Positions 46,260 to 55,776 of a DNA stretch of 64,000 nucleotides are shown in pieces; positions within the stretch are counted from its first letter, which is position 1, and every line of letters starts with the position of its first letter. The translations under genes were made by a program, and so were the position numbers. Below the pieces are notes generated by a model, which was not told the origin of the DNA, did no database searches, and saw nothing but the letters and a program-made list of their open reading frames with translations. The DNA comes from Neohoeflea coraliihabitans (GTDB taxonomy: Bacteria > Pseudomonadota > Alphaproteobacteria > Rhizobiales > Rhizobiaceae), in the NCBI RefSeq assembly GCF_019334345.1, contig NZ_JAHWQX010000001.1, forward strand, positions 372,001-436,000, read 5' to 3'.

Positions 46260-47162
46260 ATGATAAAAAGTCAGATCACCCTAAAGCAACTCGAAGCTTT
46301 TGCCTTTGTCGTGGACACTGGCACCTTCCGAGCCGCCGCAACTGCTCTCGGAACGACGCAGCCCAACATCTCGTCGCGGATTGCAGCACTTGAAACGGCT
46401 TTGGATGTTGCGCTTCTCTACCGCGATGCAGGTTCCGTACGCCTGACCGAGAAGGGTCGGGAGCTCCTCGCTCTAACAAGAGATATTCTTCGCGCTGGAG
46501 AAGCCCTGTTGGAAGCAGCGGGACGGCAAGAGTTGATCGAAGAACGCCTTCGGCTTGGTGTCACCGAACTTGTCGCTTGCACATGGCTGCAAACGTTCCT
46601 GCGGTGCCTGCGACAGGAGTACCCAAACCTGCGCGTCGAGTTGGAGGTCGATCTATCCCATCAGATTGAAGAGCGTCTGCGCGAGGGGCGGATCGATCTG
46701 GCGCTGCAGAACGGTCCCTTTGCATTCCAGGCCACCGGCGAACAAGCGTTGTCCGAGGAACCGTATGTTTGGGTCGCCAACACGGACATAGCGAACGAGC
46801 TGGCAGGCGGGACATCGGTCGCACGTTTTTTTGACAAAGCCGTCTTGACCCATGCCCGTCATACCAGCGCGGCACGGGCGCTGCACGAGTTGGCTGCCAC
46901 GGGTGGCCATGATGCGGGCAAGATCATTCACTCAAGTGCTCTGTCCGCGTGTCTTCCCATGGTCAATGAAGGCTTGGGGGTTGCGTTGCTGCCCTGGTCC
47001 CTGGTCTCGGAGGAGATGAAAGACGGACGTTTGCAGTCTCTCAAGTCGGATTGGATCGCGCCACCGCTTTCGTTTTCTGCCCGTTTCAACGCGGATCGTG
47101 CACCGCGCTTCGTTGCCAAGGCTTGTGAGATTGCAGCATCCGTACGGCCAGCGAACGCATAA
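46260..47162 (+). CDS. LysR-family transcriptional regulator
   Basis: The 300-residue protein has an N-terminal helix-turn-helix (LKQLEAFAFVVDTGTFRAAATALGTTQPNISSRIAALE) and a LysR substrate domain (RLGVTELVACTWLQTFLRCLRQEYPNLRVELEVD). It is encoded in the same direction as, not divergent from, the hydantoinase operon 100 nt downstream. The gap holds an inverted repeat with T-N-A-like arms (47184-47211). It probably activates that operon in response to a pathway intermediate. Confidence 0.9.
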   Translation: MIKSQITLKQLEAFAFVVDTGTFRAAATALGTTQPNISSRIAALETALDVALLYRDAGSVRLTEKGRELLALTRDILRAGEALLEAAGRQELIEERLRLGVTELVACTWLQTFLRCLRQEYPNLRVELEVDLSHQIEERLREGRIDLALQNGPFAFQATGEQALSEEPYVWVANTDIANELAGGTSVARFFDKAVLTHARHTSAARALHELAATGGHDAGKIIHSSALSACLPMVNEGLGVALLPWSLVSEEMKDGRLQSLKSDWIAPPLSFSARFNADRAPRFVAKACEIAASVRPANA

Positions 47163-47183
47163 GATAACGCAAATTTATCGGGT

Positions 47184-47223
47184 GTAGAAAATCTATTGAT
47201 TTGATTTCTACTACCCCGCGGGG
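47184..47223. promoter_or_regulatory. Inverted repeats between lysR and hyuA
   Basis: GTAGAAA-N14-TTTCTAC (47184-47211) is a perfect interrupted palindrome; the perfect 10-bp palindrome CCCCGCGGGG follows at 47214-47223. Both lie upstream of the hyuA start and are candidates for LysR binding and for the promoter. Confidence 0.45.
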
Positions 47224-47262
47224 CGTAATGCAGCGAATTCAGGTGCTGCAGTGGAGATCGTA

Positions 47263-49350
47263 ATGAAGGCCGAATCTATTCGTATGGGCGTCGACATTGG
47301 TGGCACGTTCACGGATGTCGTCCTCGAAAAGGGCTGTGAACAGCATTCCACAAAGGTCCTGACGACCTATGCTGCGCCGGAAAACGCCATCATCGACGGT
47401 ATGCATCAGGTTTGCGCCAAGGCTGGTGTGGATCCCTCAGCCATTGAGCAGATCATTCACGGAACAACTCTGGCCACCAATGCGCTGATCGAACGGCGCG
47501 GGGCCAAAACCGCGTTGATCACCACGGAAGGCTTCCGTGATGTGATCGAGATGCGCACCGAGAGCCGGTTTGAACAATACGACCTGAACCTGAACCTGCC
47601 TGATCCACTGTTGCCGCGTCAGATGCGTTTCACTGTCCCAGGACGGGTGAACGCCAAGGGCGAAATACTCGTCGATCTTGATCGCGCGGATGTCGAGGCC
47701 GTGGTGGACCGGATCGCGGAAGCGGGGTTCGAAAGCGTCGCCGTGGGGCTCATCCACTCGTATCTGAACCCCACCCATGAAGAGTTGGTGCGAGACGTGC
47801 TGGCTGAAAGGCTGCCCGATGTGGCGGTGTCGATCTCTTCGGAAGTCTCGCCCCAGATGCGGGAATACGAGCGGTTCAATACGGTTGTGGCGAATGCTTA
47901 TATCAAGCCTTTGATGGCCTCTTACTTGGGTCGGCTTGAGGATCGTCTGCACGGCGAAGGTGTGAACTGCCGCATCTTTCTGATGCATTCCGGCGGTGGG
48001 ATCATTTCGATCCAGAACGCCGCAGATTTCCCGGTGCGCCTGGTGGAAAGCGGACCGGCGGGTGGGGCGGTCTTCGCGGCCCATATCGCGGCCCGCTATG
48101 GTCTGGACAAGGTGCTGTCCTTCGACATGGGCGGGACTACGGCCAAGATTTGCCTGATCAAGAACCAGACCCCCAAAACCAGCCGCGTATTCGAGGTGGC
48201 CCGCACTTATCGCTTCAAGAAGGGGTCGGGCATGCCGATTTCGATCCCGGTGATCGACATGGTTGAAATTGGTGCGGGCGGCGGATCACTGGCCCATGTG
48301 GACGGAATGCGGCAAATCCGCGTCGGCCCTGAAAGCGCCGGGTCCGAGCCGGGCCCCGCCTGTTATGGGCGTGGCGGCACGCGACCGGGTGTTACAGATG
48401 CTGATCTTGTGCTGGGCAAGTTGGACCCGGACAATTTTGCTGGTGGTTCGATCACCCTGCATCCCGATCAATCGGAACAAGCATTGAGCATGCATGTCGG
48501 TGACACTCTGGACATGGACGCGGTCGAAGCCGCCTTTGGTGTGGCCGAGGTGGTAGACGAAAACATGGCCAATGCGGCGCGGGTTCACGCCGTTGAGAAC
48601 GGCGAGGACCTGAGCGAATACACCATGATCGCCTTTGGCGGCGCCGCCCCGCTGCATGCGGGGCGTCTTTGCGAAAAGCTTGGGGTTGAGCGGCTGTTGG
48701 TACCGCCAGGGGCTGGGGTTGGCTCTGCCATCGGCTTCCTGCGCGCGCCGTTCAGCTTCGAGGCCAACCGGTCTGTCTACATGAAGCTGAGCGACTTTGA
48801 CGGCGAGAAGATCAGAAGTCTGCTGACTGATCTTCAGGCCGAGGCGACGGGCTTTGTCCGGACGTGCGACGAGGTCAGCCCGATCCTGTCGGAGTTCAAG
48901 GTCTACATGCGCTACACCGGTCAGGGCTGGGAAATCCCGATTGATCTGACCGAGGAACAGGCGATGAACCCCGATGCCGCTATCTTTGAAGCGCGGTTCG
49001 AGGAGGATTACACCAAGCTCTTTGGACGCCCCGTCGCAGGCATGGATATCGAGATCACTGTCTGGTCAGTGAATGCCACGACCCCGCCAGAGGAGGTATC
49101 ACGTATCTCCGAGACCGAAGGTACTGCTCAAGTGGCTTTGAACGGGACCCGGCAGCTCTTCGATGCGGCCTCCAGCTCGTATCTCGATGCGCATGTCATT
49201 GACCGAAATTGCATGGAAGCGGGCCAAAGGGCGAATGGTCCGGCCGCAGTGACCGAGGCGGAAACAACGATCATTGTCCCGGCCAGCCGGGATGCCATTC
49301 GCCAGCCGGATGGCTGTATCGACGTGGTGACGAAGGGAGCAGCGCAATGA
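47263..49350 (+). CDS. Hydantoinase/oxoprolinase family protein, HyuA-like
   Basis: The 695-residue protein starts at ATG 47263 with GGAG 7 nt upstream (GTG 47251 is less likely). It has the actin-like ATPase start GVDIGGTFTDVV, HGTTLATNALIERRGAKTALITTEGFRDV and the GGAAPLHA segment. Members, with HyuB, carry out ATP-dependent opening of hydantoin-like rings (N-methylhydantoin, 5-oxoproline) or ATP-dependent carboxylation, as in acetone and acetophenone carboxylases. The stop overlaps hyuB by 4 nt. Substrate cannot be assigned; the neighbouring FAD oxidase suggests an N-alkyl amino acid product. Confidence 0.9.
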   Translation: MKAESIRMGVDIGGTFTDVVLEKGCEQHSTKVLTTYAAPENAIIDGMHQVCAKAGVDPSAIEQIIHGTTLATNALIERRGAKTALITTEGFRDVIEMRTESRFEQYDLNLNLPDPLLPRQMRFTVPGRVNAKGEILVDLDRADVEAVVDRIAEAGFESVAVGLIHSYLNPTHEELVRDVLAERLPDVAVSISSEVSPQMREYERFNTVVANAYIKPLMASYLGRLEDRLHGEGVNCRIFLMHSGGGIISIQNAADFPVRLVESGPAGGAVFAAHIAARYGLDKVLSFDMGGTTAKICLIKNQTPKTSRVFEVARTYRFKKGSGMPISIPVIDMVEIGAGGGSLAHVDGMRQIRVGPESAGSEPGPACYGRGGTRPGVTDADLVLGKLDPDNFAGGSITLHPDQSEQALSMHVGDTLDMDAVEAAFGVAEVVDENMANAARVHAVENGEDLSEYTMIAFGGAAPLHAGRLCEKLGVERLLVPPGAGVGSAIGFLRAPFSFEANRSVYMKLSDFDGEKIRSLLTDLQAEATGFVRTCDEVSPILSEFKVYMRYTGQGWEIPIDLTEEQAMNPDAAIFEARFEEDYTKLFGRPVAGMDIEITVWSVNATTPPEEVSRISETEGTAQVALNGTRQLFDAASSSYLDAHVIDRNCMEAGQRANGPAAVTEAETTIIVPASRDAIRQPDGCIDVVTKGAAQ

Positions 49351-51056
49351 GCCAAGACCATTCTAAAGTCGCCTATCAGGTCATGTGGAACCGCCTGATT
49401 TCGGTCGTCGAAGAACAGGCGCAGGCCCTTGTCCGAACCGCGTTCTCCACCTCTGTCCGCGAAGCCGGGGACTTGTCGGCAGGCGTCTATGACACCCACG
49501 GCAACATGCTGGCGCAGGCGGTCACAGGAACACCGGGCCATGTCAACGCAATGGCCGACGCGGTGGCGCATTTCATTCGCCGGATTGGGCGACAAAACAT
49601 GTTTGAAGGCGATGTCTACATCACCAATGACCCGTGGGAGGGCACGGGACACCTGCATGACATCACCATGGTGACGCCGTCTTTCCACAAGGGCACGCTG
49701 GGGGGCTTCTTCGCCTGCACAGCCCACATCGTAGACATCGGCGGGCGCGGCTTTGGCGCGGATGCGCAGAGTGTCTATGAGGAAGGTCTGTACATCCCGA
49801 TCATGAAGTTCGCTGATCGTGGTGTGGTCGATGAAACACTTGTCCGCATCATCAGGGGCAACGTCCGGGAACCAGACCAGCTGATCGGTGACATCTATGC
49901 GCTGGCAACCTGCAATGAGATCGGACACCGCCGCCTGATCGAAATGATGGAAGAGTTCGCCCTCGACCATCTGGACGGCATCGCGGAGTTCATTCTGGAC
50001 AATTCGCGCCGAGCTACAATCGAGGCGATCGCGGCTCTGCCGCAGACCTCGGCCACGGGCGAGATGACAATGGACGGCTTTGATGTGCCGATTACGCTGA
50101 AGGTGAAGGTCAGCGTGGAAAGTGATCGGATCGTCACCGACTTCACGGGAACGTCCGGCCTCGACAAGAAGGGCATCAACTGCCCGCTTGTCTACACCAA
50201 GGCTTACGCCTGCTATGCGCTCAAGGTGGCGATTGCGCCGGAGATACCGAACAACGCAGCCTCGCTTGCGCCGTTTGAAATCGCAGCACCCGAAAACTCC
50301 ATCGTCAACGCGCTGCACCCTGCTCCGGTCGCCCTGCGTCACATCGTCGGACACTTCGTGCCGGATGCGGTCTACGACGCCTTTGACAAGATCGTGCCGG
50401 GTCTGGTGCCCGCTGAAGGCGCCGGATGTCTGTGCAACTTCCAGGTCAGCCTGCGTCCGCGCAGCGACGCACCTGCCCCCGCGGATGCGCGCAGGTCCGA
50501 AGTCTTGACCTTTAATTCCGGCGGATCCGGCGCACGGCCCGAGCACGATGGCATGAACGCCACGGCCTTCCCATCGGGCGTGATGACGATGCCCATCGAG
50601 GCCACCGAACACGCGGGCCCGGTCATCATCTGGCGCAAGGAATTGCGCCCCGACAGCGGCGGCGCGGGCAAGACGCGCGGCGGTTTGGGGCAATACATGG
50701 AAGTCGGCGCACAGGAAGGCCACGAGTTCGATATTCAGGCCATGTTCGACCGCAGCCAGCACCCGGCGAGGGGTCGCCGTGGCGGCTTGAGCGGCGCACC
50801 AACAACGATTGCCCAGGACGATGGATCGGCGATGCGGGTCAAGGGCAAGCAGTTCGTGCCTCACGGCCGCAAGGTGGTGATGGCCTTCCCCGGTGGCGCG
50901 GGCTACGGCGATCCGGCGGAGCGTCCCAAAACCCAAGTGAAACGGGATCTGGCGCGGGGATATATTTCTGAAGACACGGCTCGGACGGCCTATGGATTGT
51001 CCGCCGAGGACATCGCGGCGGTTCAATCTGCCGTCGCAAGGGGGGAACAGATATGA
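49347..51056 (+). CDS. Hydantoinase B/oxoprolinase family protein, HyuB-like
   Basis: The 569-residue protein starts at ATG 49347, overlapping hyuA by 4 nt; the frame upstream to 49209 is hyuA in another frame. Family motifs are VMWNRLISVVEEQAQALVRTAFSTSVREAGDLSAGVYD, GNMLAQAVTGTPGHV, YITNDPWEGTGHLHDITMV and the Gly-rich C-terminal GKTRGGLGQYMEVGAQEG. It is the partner subunit of HyuA. The stop overlaps the FAD oxidoreductase gene by 4 nt. Confidence 0.92.
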   Translation: MSQDHSKVAYQVMWNRLISVVEEQAQALVRTAFSTSVREAGDLSAGVYDTHGNMLAQAVTGTPGHVNAMADAVAHFIRRIGRQNMFEGDVYITNDPWEGTGHLHDITMVTPSFHKGTLGGFFACTAHIVDIGGRGFGADAQSVYEEGLYIPIMKFADRGVVDETLVRIIRGNVREPDQLIGDIYALATCNEIGHRRLIEMMEEFALDHLDGIAEFILDNSRRATIEAIAALPQTSATGEMTMDGFDVPITLKVKVSVESDRIVTDFTGTSGLDKKGINCPLVYTKAYACYALKVAIAPEIPNNAASLAPFEIAAPENSIVNALHPAPVALRHIVGHFVPDAVYDAFDKIVPGLVPAEGAGCLCNFQVSLRPRSDAPAPADARRSEVLTFNSGGSGARPEHDGMNATAFPSGVMTMPIEATEHAGPVIIWRKELRPDSGGAGKTRGGLGQYMEVGAQEGHEFDIQAMFDRSQHPARGRRGGLSGAPTTIAQDDGSAMRVKGKQFVPHGRKVVMAFPGGAGYGDPAERPKTQVKRDLARGYISEDTARTAYGLSAEDIAAVQSAVARGEQI

Positions 51057-52264
51057 GCAACCAAAGCCCAACACGGCAAACCTATGACGTGATCATCATC
51101 GGAGGCGCCATGATGGGCGCCTCGACTGCTTGGTTCCTGTCCGACAACAAGGATTTCGATGGCTCGGTCCTCGTCGTCGAACGGGATATGACCTATGAGA
51201 ATTGCTCGACCACGCACACAAACTCCTGCATGCGGCAGCAATTCTCGACCGAATTGAACGTGCGGATCAGCCAGTTTGCCGCCGACTTCGTCAAGAACAT
51301 CCGCAGCTATATGGGCGGCGATGACCGCGTGCCGGAGCTTGGTATCCGCTCCTTTGGCTACATGTACTTTGCCGACAACGAAGACTTTGCCGATGTGCTG
51401 CGCGAAAGCCAGCAGGTGCAACGGGCGGCTGGTGCTGCAACCCAGCTTATGACAGCCGAAGAGATCAAAACCGCTTACCCCTTCTACAATGTGGACGACA
51501 TCGTGCTTGGGTCCATCAACCTTGTGGACGAAGGCTATTGGGACGGTGCCGCTGTCAACGACTGGTGGCGACGTCAAAGCCGCGAACGTGGTGTCGAATG
51601 GGTCCAGAACGAAGTTGTGGCGATAACCCGCAACGCAGCTGGCACCCGCGTCGAAAGTGTCACTCTCGCATCAGGCGAAGTGATTGCCTGTGGTCAGGTC
51701 GTCAATGCCTCCGGCCCACGCGCGGCACGCACCGCCCAGATGGCAGGCATCGACGTGCCGGTGGAGCCGCGCAAACGCTATTCGTGGATCTTCAAAGCTG
51801 AGCAGCCGCTGGATCAGGACTTGCCGCTGACCATCGACCCCTCAGGTGTGCACGTCCGCGAAAACGGCGGGGGCACATATCAGTGCGGCGGGCATTCCGA
51901 CTATGATCCGGCGGTGGATTTTGATGACTACGCGATGGATCACTCCATGTGGGAAAACCACGTCTGGCCGATCCTTGCGACCCGCATCCCGCAGTTCGAG
52001 GCGATCAAAGTGCAATCCGAATGGGGCGGTCACTATGCCATGAATACCTTTGATCACAATGCGATCATGGGGCCACACACAGAGCTTCCGAACTTCATCT
52101 TCCTCAATGGCTTCTCAGGCCACGGGCTGCAGCAGTCGCCTGCGATGGGGCGTGGCACGGCCGAGTGGCTGACCTACGGCGAATACCGCGCACTCGACAT
52201 GACCCCGTTCAATTACGAGCGGATCCCGGCAAACAGGCCGATCATCGAAAAGGCCGTGATTTGA
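51053..52264 (+). CDS. FAD-dependent oxidoreductase (DAO/sarcosine-oxidase-like)
   Basis: The 403-residue protein starts with a dinucleotide fold (DVIIIGGAMMGASTAWFL); the third Gly of the usual GGG is Ala, which is tolerated in some members. Further DAO features are SCMRQQFSTELNVRISQF, RKRYSWIFKAEQPL and a C-terminal GHYAMNTFDHNAIMGPH and LNGFSGHGLQQSPAMGR segment. Members oxidise N-methyl or amino groups of amino acids such as sarcosine or glycine. Coupled by 4-nt overlap to hyuB and by a 1-nt overlap (TGATG) to the aldolase gene. Confidence 0.9.
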   Translation: MSNQSPTRQTYDVIIIGGAMMGASTAWFLSDNKDFDGSVLVVERDMTYENCSTTHTNSCMRQQFSTELNVRISQFAADFVKNIRSYMGGDDRVPELGIRSFGYMYFADNEDFADVLRESQQVQRAAGAATQLMTAEEIKTAYPFYNVDDIVLGSINLVDEGYWDGAAVNDWWRRQSRERGVEWVQNEVVAITRNAAGTRVESVTLASGEVIACGQVVNASGPRAARTAQMAGIDVPVEPRKRYSWIFKAEQPLDQDLPLTIDPSGVHVRENGGGTYQCGGHSDYDPAVDFDDYAMDHSMWENHVWPILATRIPQFEAIKVQSEWGGHYAMNTFDHNAIMGPHTELPNFIFLNGFSGHGLQQSPAMGRGTAEWLTYGEYRALDMTPFNYERIPANRPIIEKAVI

Positions 52265-53037
52265 TGAAGCTCCCCGCCAATCCCTTCACCCGTGCCATTG
52301 CAGCCGGTGAGAAACAAGTCGGCCTTTGGATCAGCCTGTGCAGCAACTTCGCCGCAGAGGTTGTATCGACCGCAGGATACGACTGGGCGCTGATCGACAT
52401 GGAGCACAGCGCCAACGATTACTTCAGCGTGCTTGGTCAGCTTCAGGCGTTTGCGGCGTCCCCCACCACGGCCCTTGTGCGGGTGGAATGGAACGACGCG
52501 GTAGCGGTCAAGCGGCTGTTGGATCTGGGCGCGCCGGGCCTGTTGTTTCCCATGATCCAAACAGTAGAAGAGGCCAGACAAGCCGTTGCGGCGACGCGCT
52601 ACCCGCCACACGGCGTTCGTGGCGTTTCTGGCGCGACCCGCGCAACGGCCTTCGGGCGCATCACCGATTATGTGGCTCGAGTTGAGGAAGAAACTGCCGT
52701 TCTCTTGCAGCTTGAAACCCGCGCGGCGGTAGAACAGGCCGAAGCGATTGGCGCGGTCGATGGCGTTAGCGGCATCTTCTTCGGGCCCGCGGACATCGCG
52801 GCCGATATTGGCAAACTCGGCAAGCCGAGGGACCCGGATGTCTGGGCCTTGATCAAGCCAGCGGCGCAAAAGCTGATTGCGAAAGGCATGCCGGTCGGCA
52901 CCTTGGTCACCGACCCTGCCTTTGCGGCTGACCTTTTGAACGAGGGCTTCACCTTTGTGGCCATTGCGACAGACGCGGGGCTTTTGGCGCGGGCCGCCGA
53001 TGCGGCCCTGAAGCAAACAAAAGGCGGGCTGCAATGA
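52264..53037 (+). CDS. HpcH/HpaI-family aldolase
   Basis: The 257-residue enzyme has DWALIDMEHSANDY (Glu-His pair), the substrate Arg in TALVRVEWND, the metal-ligand segment EETAVLLQLETRAAVEQAEAI and GIFFGPADIAADIG. It is a class II pyruvate-forming aldolase like that at 11579, but with only moderate similarity to it in the visible motifs. It starts at ATG 52264, sharing one base with the oxidoreductase stop, and overlaps the aminotransferase gene by 4 nt. Confidence 0.88.
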   Translation: MKLPANPFTRAIAAGEKQVGLWISLCSNFAAEVVSTAGYDWALIDMEHSANDYFSVLGQLQAFAASPTTALVRVEWNDAVAVKRLLDLGAPGLLFPMIQTVEEARQAVAATRYPPHGVRGVSGATRATAFGRITDYVARVEEETAVLLQLETRAAVEQAEAIGAVDGVSGIFFGPADIAADIGKLGKPRDPDVWALIKPAAQKLIAKGMPVGTLVTDPAFAADLLNEGFTFVAIATDAGLLARAADAALKQTKGGLQ

Positions 53038-54248
53038 GTTTCGCCTCCTCGCGTCTTGCTCCGGTCAAACCGTCCGCCTCTGCCTGGGTCAGCCAGGCCG
53101 CAAAAGAGGCCAGGGCGCGCGGCGAAGATGTCATTGATCTTGGTCTTGGCGAGCCGGATTTCGACACACCTGACCACATCAAAGAGGCCGCGCATCAGGC
53201 GGCCCTACGTGGGGAGACAAAATATCCCCCGACGAATGGCACGCTCGTGATGCGGCAGGCCGTGGTTGACAAGTTCAAACGCGAAAACGCTCTGGACTAC
53301 GCGCTGGACGAAGTGATCGTGTCAAACGGCGCCAAGCAGGTATTGTTCAACGCCTTCATGGCCACGTTGGAGCCGGGCGACGAGGTGCTGCTCTGCGCGC
53401 CCTATTTCGGTCAGTACAAGGACATCGTGCTTATTCTGGGCGGCGTGCCGGTGCCGCTGGAATGCCCGGCAGAGGCTGGCTTTCTCCTGACGCCTGATCA
53501 ATTGCAAGGTGTCATCACGCCCAAGACCCGATGGCTGCTCCTGAACCAACCGTCAAACCCATCGGGTGCGGTCTATTCGGATGCCGAGATTACGGCACTG
53601 GGCGAGGTGCTGGCCGATCATGAGCGTGTGTTGGTCCTGTCGGACGAAATCTATGAGCACATCCTGTTTGACGGGCGCGTGTTCCGATCGTTTGCGGCGC
53701 TTTGCCCGGGTTTGAAAGACCGCACCCTGACGGTCAACGGCGTGTCCAAGGCCTATGCAATGACGGGTTGGCGCATTGGCTATGGTGCTGGGCACAAGGA
53801 ACTGATCGCGGCGATGACCAAAGTGCAAAGTCAAATCTCGTCAGGCGCCTGCTCCATCGCCCAAGCGGCGGCCGCGGCCGCATTGGACGGGCCACAAGAT
53901 GAGGTGCGTAGCTTTTGCCGGGCGTTCGAGGCGCGCCGTGATCTTGTGGTCGCGCGTGTGGCCCGGATCCCGGGCCTGACGCTCGCCGCACCGGGCGGCG
54001 CGTTTTATGGCCTGATCGGCTGCGCAGGTCTGATCGGGGCCAAGACCCCTCTGGGCGAAACGCTCACAAACGATACAGATGTCACAGCCTATCTTCTGAA
54101 GGCTGCAGGCGTCGCGGCCGTGCCCGGCAGCGTCTACGACCTTTCACCGTTTTTCCGAATTTCAACAGCGGCCTCGGAAGAGGTTCTAAACGATGCGATG
54201 GATCGCATTGCCCGCGCTGTTTCTGACCTCAAGGGACTGACTTCATGA
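53034..54248 (+). CDS. Pyridoxal-phosphate aminotransferase, class I/II (aspartate-type)
   Basis: The 404-residue fold-type I enzyme has the GLGEPDFDTPDHIKEAA start, the Asn175 PLP contact (NQPSNPSG), Asp204 (LSDEIY), and the Schiff-base Lys239 in GVSKAYAMTGWRIGY. The carboxylate-binding Arg is in FFRISTAA near residue 375. It transfers amino groups between an amino acid and a 2-oxoacid, perhaps feeding or draining the aldolase step. Coupled by 4-nt overlaps to both neighbours. Confidence 0.92.
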   Translation: MSFASSRLAPVKPSASAWVSQAAKEARARGEDVIDLGLGEPDFDTPDHIKEAAHQAALRGETKYPPTNGTLVMRQAVVDKFKRENALDYALDEVIVSNGAKQVLFNAFMATLEPGDEVLLCAPYFGQYKDIVLILGGVPVPLECPAEAGFLLTPDQLQGVITPKTRWLLLNQPSNPSGAVYSDAEITALGEVLADHERVLVLSDEIYEHILFDGRVFRSFAALCPGLKDRTLTVNGVSKAYAMTGWRIGYGAGHKELIAAMTKVQSQISSGACSIAQAAAAAALDGPQDEVRSFCRAFEARRDLVVARVARIPGLTLAAPGGAFYGLIGCAGLIGAKTPLGETLTNDTDVTAYLLKAAGVAAVPGSVYDLSPFFRISTAASEEVLNDAMDRIARAVSDLKGLTS

Positions 54249-55084
54249 AAAAGATCGTACTCACCGGCGCGGCAGGTCGCCTTGGTTCCTATTTACGCGA
54301 GCCACTTTCGAAGATGTGCGAAGACTTCGTCTCCTCGGATATTGCGGACAGCGTCACCAACCTTGCTGCGAATGAAACCTATGTGAAAGCCGATATCACC
54401 GATCTAGACGCCATGGTTGCGCTTCTGGAAAGCGCAGACATGGTGGTGCATTTCGGTGCGGTCGGCGACGAAGCCCCGATGGAAGTGCTTTGGGGGCCGA
54501 ACTTCTACGGCGCCTATACTGTGTGGGAGGCTGCGTATCGCAACAAGCTGCGCCGCGTGGTCTATGCCTCGTCCATCCACGCGGTGGGCATGCACAAGAA
54601 GACGGATTTCATCGGCATCGACGCGCCGCACAAGCCCGACACGTTCTACGGCCTTGCCAAATGTTTCGCCGAAGACCTCGCCTCTCTCTACTGGGACAAG
54701 CGCAGATTGGAATCCGTCTGCATGCGCATCCTGTCTTGCGCGCAGCCAACCAATTCCCGCGCTGTGGGCACCTGGCTCAGCTATGATGATCTGATCCACA
54801 TGGTGGAACGCGCGATCACCACGCCCATCACTGGCTTCAGCGTGGTCTATGGTGTGTCGAACAACGATCGTGCGCCTGTGGACAACGCTAAGGCGCAACA
54901 CTTGGGCTACCGCCCAAAGGACAACGCCGAGCAATTCGCTGCAGAAATCTATGCCTCAGATGGCCCGCTCGACCTCCACGACCCCGCCAACACCCACCAC
55001 GGCGGCCCATTTGCAGCCGTGGAGTTGGGCAATAGCGGCGTGGCCCATCTGAACCTCAGCACAGACGATACCGGAAAGGACTAA
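54245..55084 (+). CDS. Uronate-dehydrogenase-like NAD(P)-dependent epimerase family protein
   Basis: The 279-residue short extended SDR has the GAAGRLGSYL nucleotide loop, SSIHAVG with Ser near residue 109 and the Tyr135-x3-Lys139 pair (FYGLAK). The layout and short length match uronate dehydrogenases (aldose 1-dehydrogenase acting on galacturonate or glucuronate). It follows the aminotransferase with a 4-nt overlap and precedes the truncated SDR by 4 nt. Confidence 0.8.
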   Translation: MKKIVLTGAAGRLGSYLREPLSKMCEDFVSSDIADSVTNLAANETYVKADITDLDAMVALLESADMVVHFGAVGDEAPMEVLWGPNFYGAYTVWEAAYRNKLRRVVYASSIHAVGMHKKTDFIGIDAPHKPDTFYGLAKCFAEDLASLYWDKRRLESVCMRILSCAQPTNSRAVGTWLSYDDLIHMVERAITTPITGFSVVYGVSNNDRAPVDNAKAQHLGYRPKDNAEQFAAEIYASDGPLDLHDPANTHHGGPFAAVELGNSGVAHLNLSTDDTGKD

Positions 55085-55088
55085 GCAT

Positions 55089-55592
55089 ATGGAAAAAGTT
55101 GCACTGATTACCGCTGGCGGATCAGGTATGGGCGCAGATAGCGCACGTGCCTTGGCCGCGGATGGTTTCAAGGTTGGGATTCTGTCTTCCTCCGGCAAAG
55201 GCGAAGCCCTTGCCAAAGAACTTGGCGGTGTCGGCATCACAGGCACCAACAAATCTGACGAAGACCTGCAAAAGCTGGTCGATGCGGCCATGACCCACTG
55301 GGGCCGTGTCGACGTTTTGGTGAACTCCGCCGGTCATGGACCGCGCGCACCGGTGTTGGAGCTCACCGATGAGGACTGGCACGAAGGGATGGAAGTCTAC
55401 TTCCTGAACGCGGTGCGCCCGTCGCGCCTTGTTACACCGATCATGCAAAAACAGGGTGGCGGTGCGATCATCAACATTTCGACCTTTGCCGCGTTTGAGC
55501 CCAACCCGGTGTTTCCAACCTCGGCCGCACCGTTCATGTGCTTCGACCGAGTCGCGCCGCCGACGGCGCGGTTGTGCTCTGGGCTGCGATAG
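55089..55592 (+). pseudogene. Short-chain dehydrogenase truncated at a recombination junction
   Basis: The start is intact: VALITAGGSGMGADSARALAADGF (TGxxxGxG-type loop), VNSAGHGPRAP and INISTFAAFEPNPVFPTSA. At about 55530 the coding sequence breaks off before the catalytic Tyr-x3-Lys region. The frame continues to 55592 over 21 foreign codons (RVAPPTARLCSGLR-type) that are antisense to an M15 peptidase fragment. It was the last gene of the hydantoinase operon and can no longer act as an oxidoreductase. Confidence 0.85.
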
Positions 55593-55774
55593 GCGGAGCG
55601 CACGATCAGCGGCTTGCCCAGCCGGTCGCGCAACGCCTGCAGCTTGTCGAGCGCGGGTTCGTTGACAAGCAGCTTGCCGGTGCCGCGGCAGGCGATCTCG
55701 GCGGGCGAGAAGTTGGTCCAGCGCCAGGCGCTTTCCGGCACGTCGCGCCAATGGTCGTAAAAGGTCGGGGTCAT
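55529..55774 (-). pseudogene. Peptidase M15-type (D-Ala-D-Ala carboxypeptidase/endolysin-like) N-terminal fragment
   Basis: On the minus strand MTPTFYDHWRDVPESAWRW, NFSPAEIACRGTG, PALDKLQALRDRLGKPLIVRSAYRSPEHN and RSKHMNGAA are read. SAYRSPEHN and the SKH-x-GAA string are M15 motifs of phage-type endolysins; the zinc-ligand FD that follows is missing because the SDR sequence begins at the break. The 5' end touches the recombinase fragment. Confidence 0.75.
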
Positions 55775-55776
55775 TC

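Noticed and set aside
49128-51074. A 648-residue minus-strand frame opposite hyuB
   Set aside because: It is antisense to a gene with clear HyuB motifs, and its His/Arg/Asp-rich content has no family signature.
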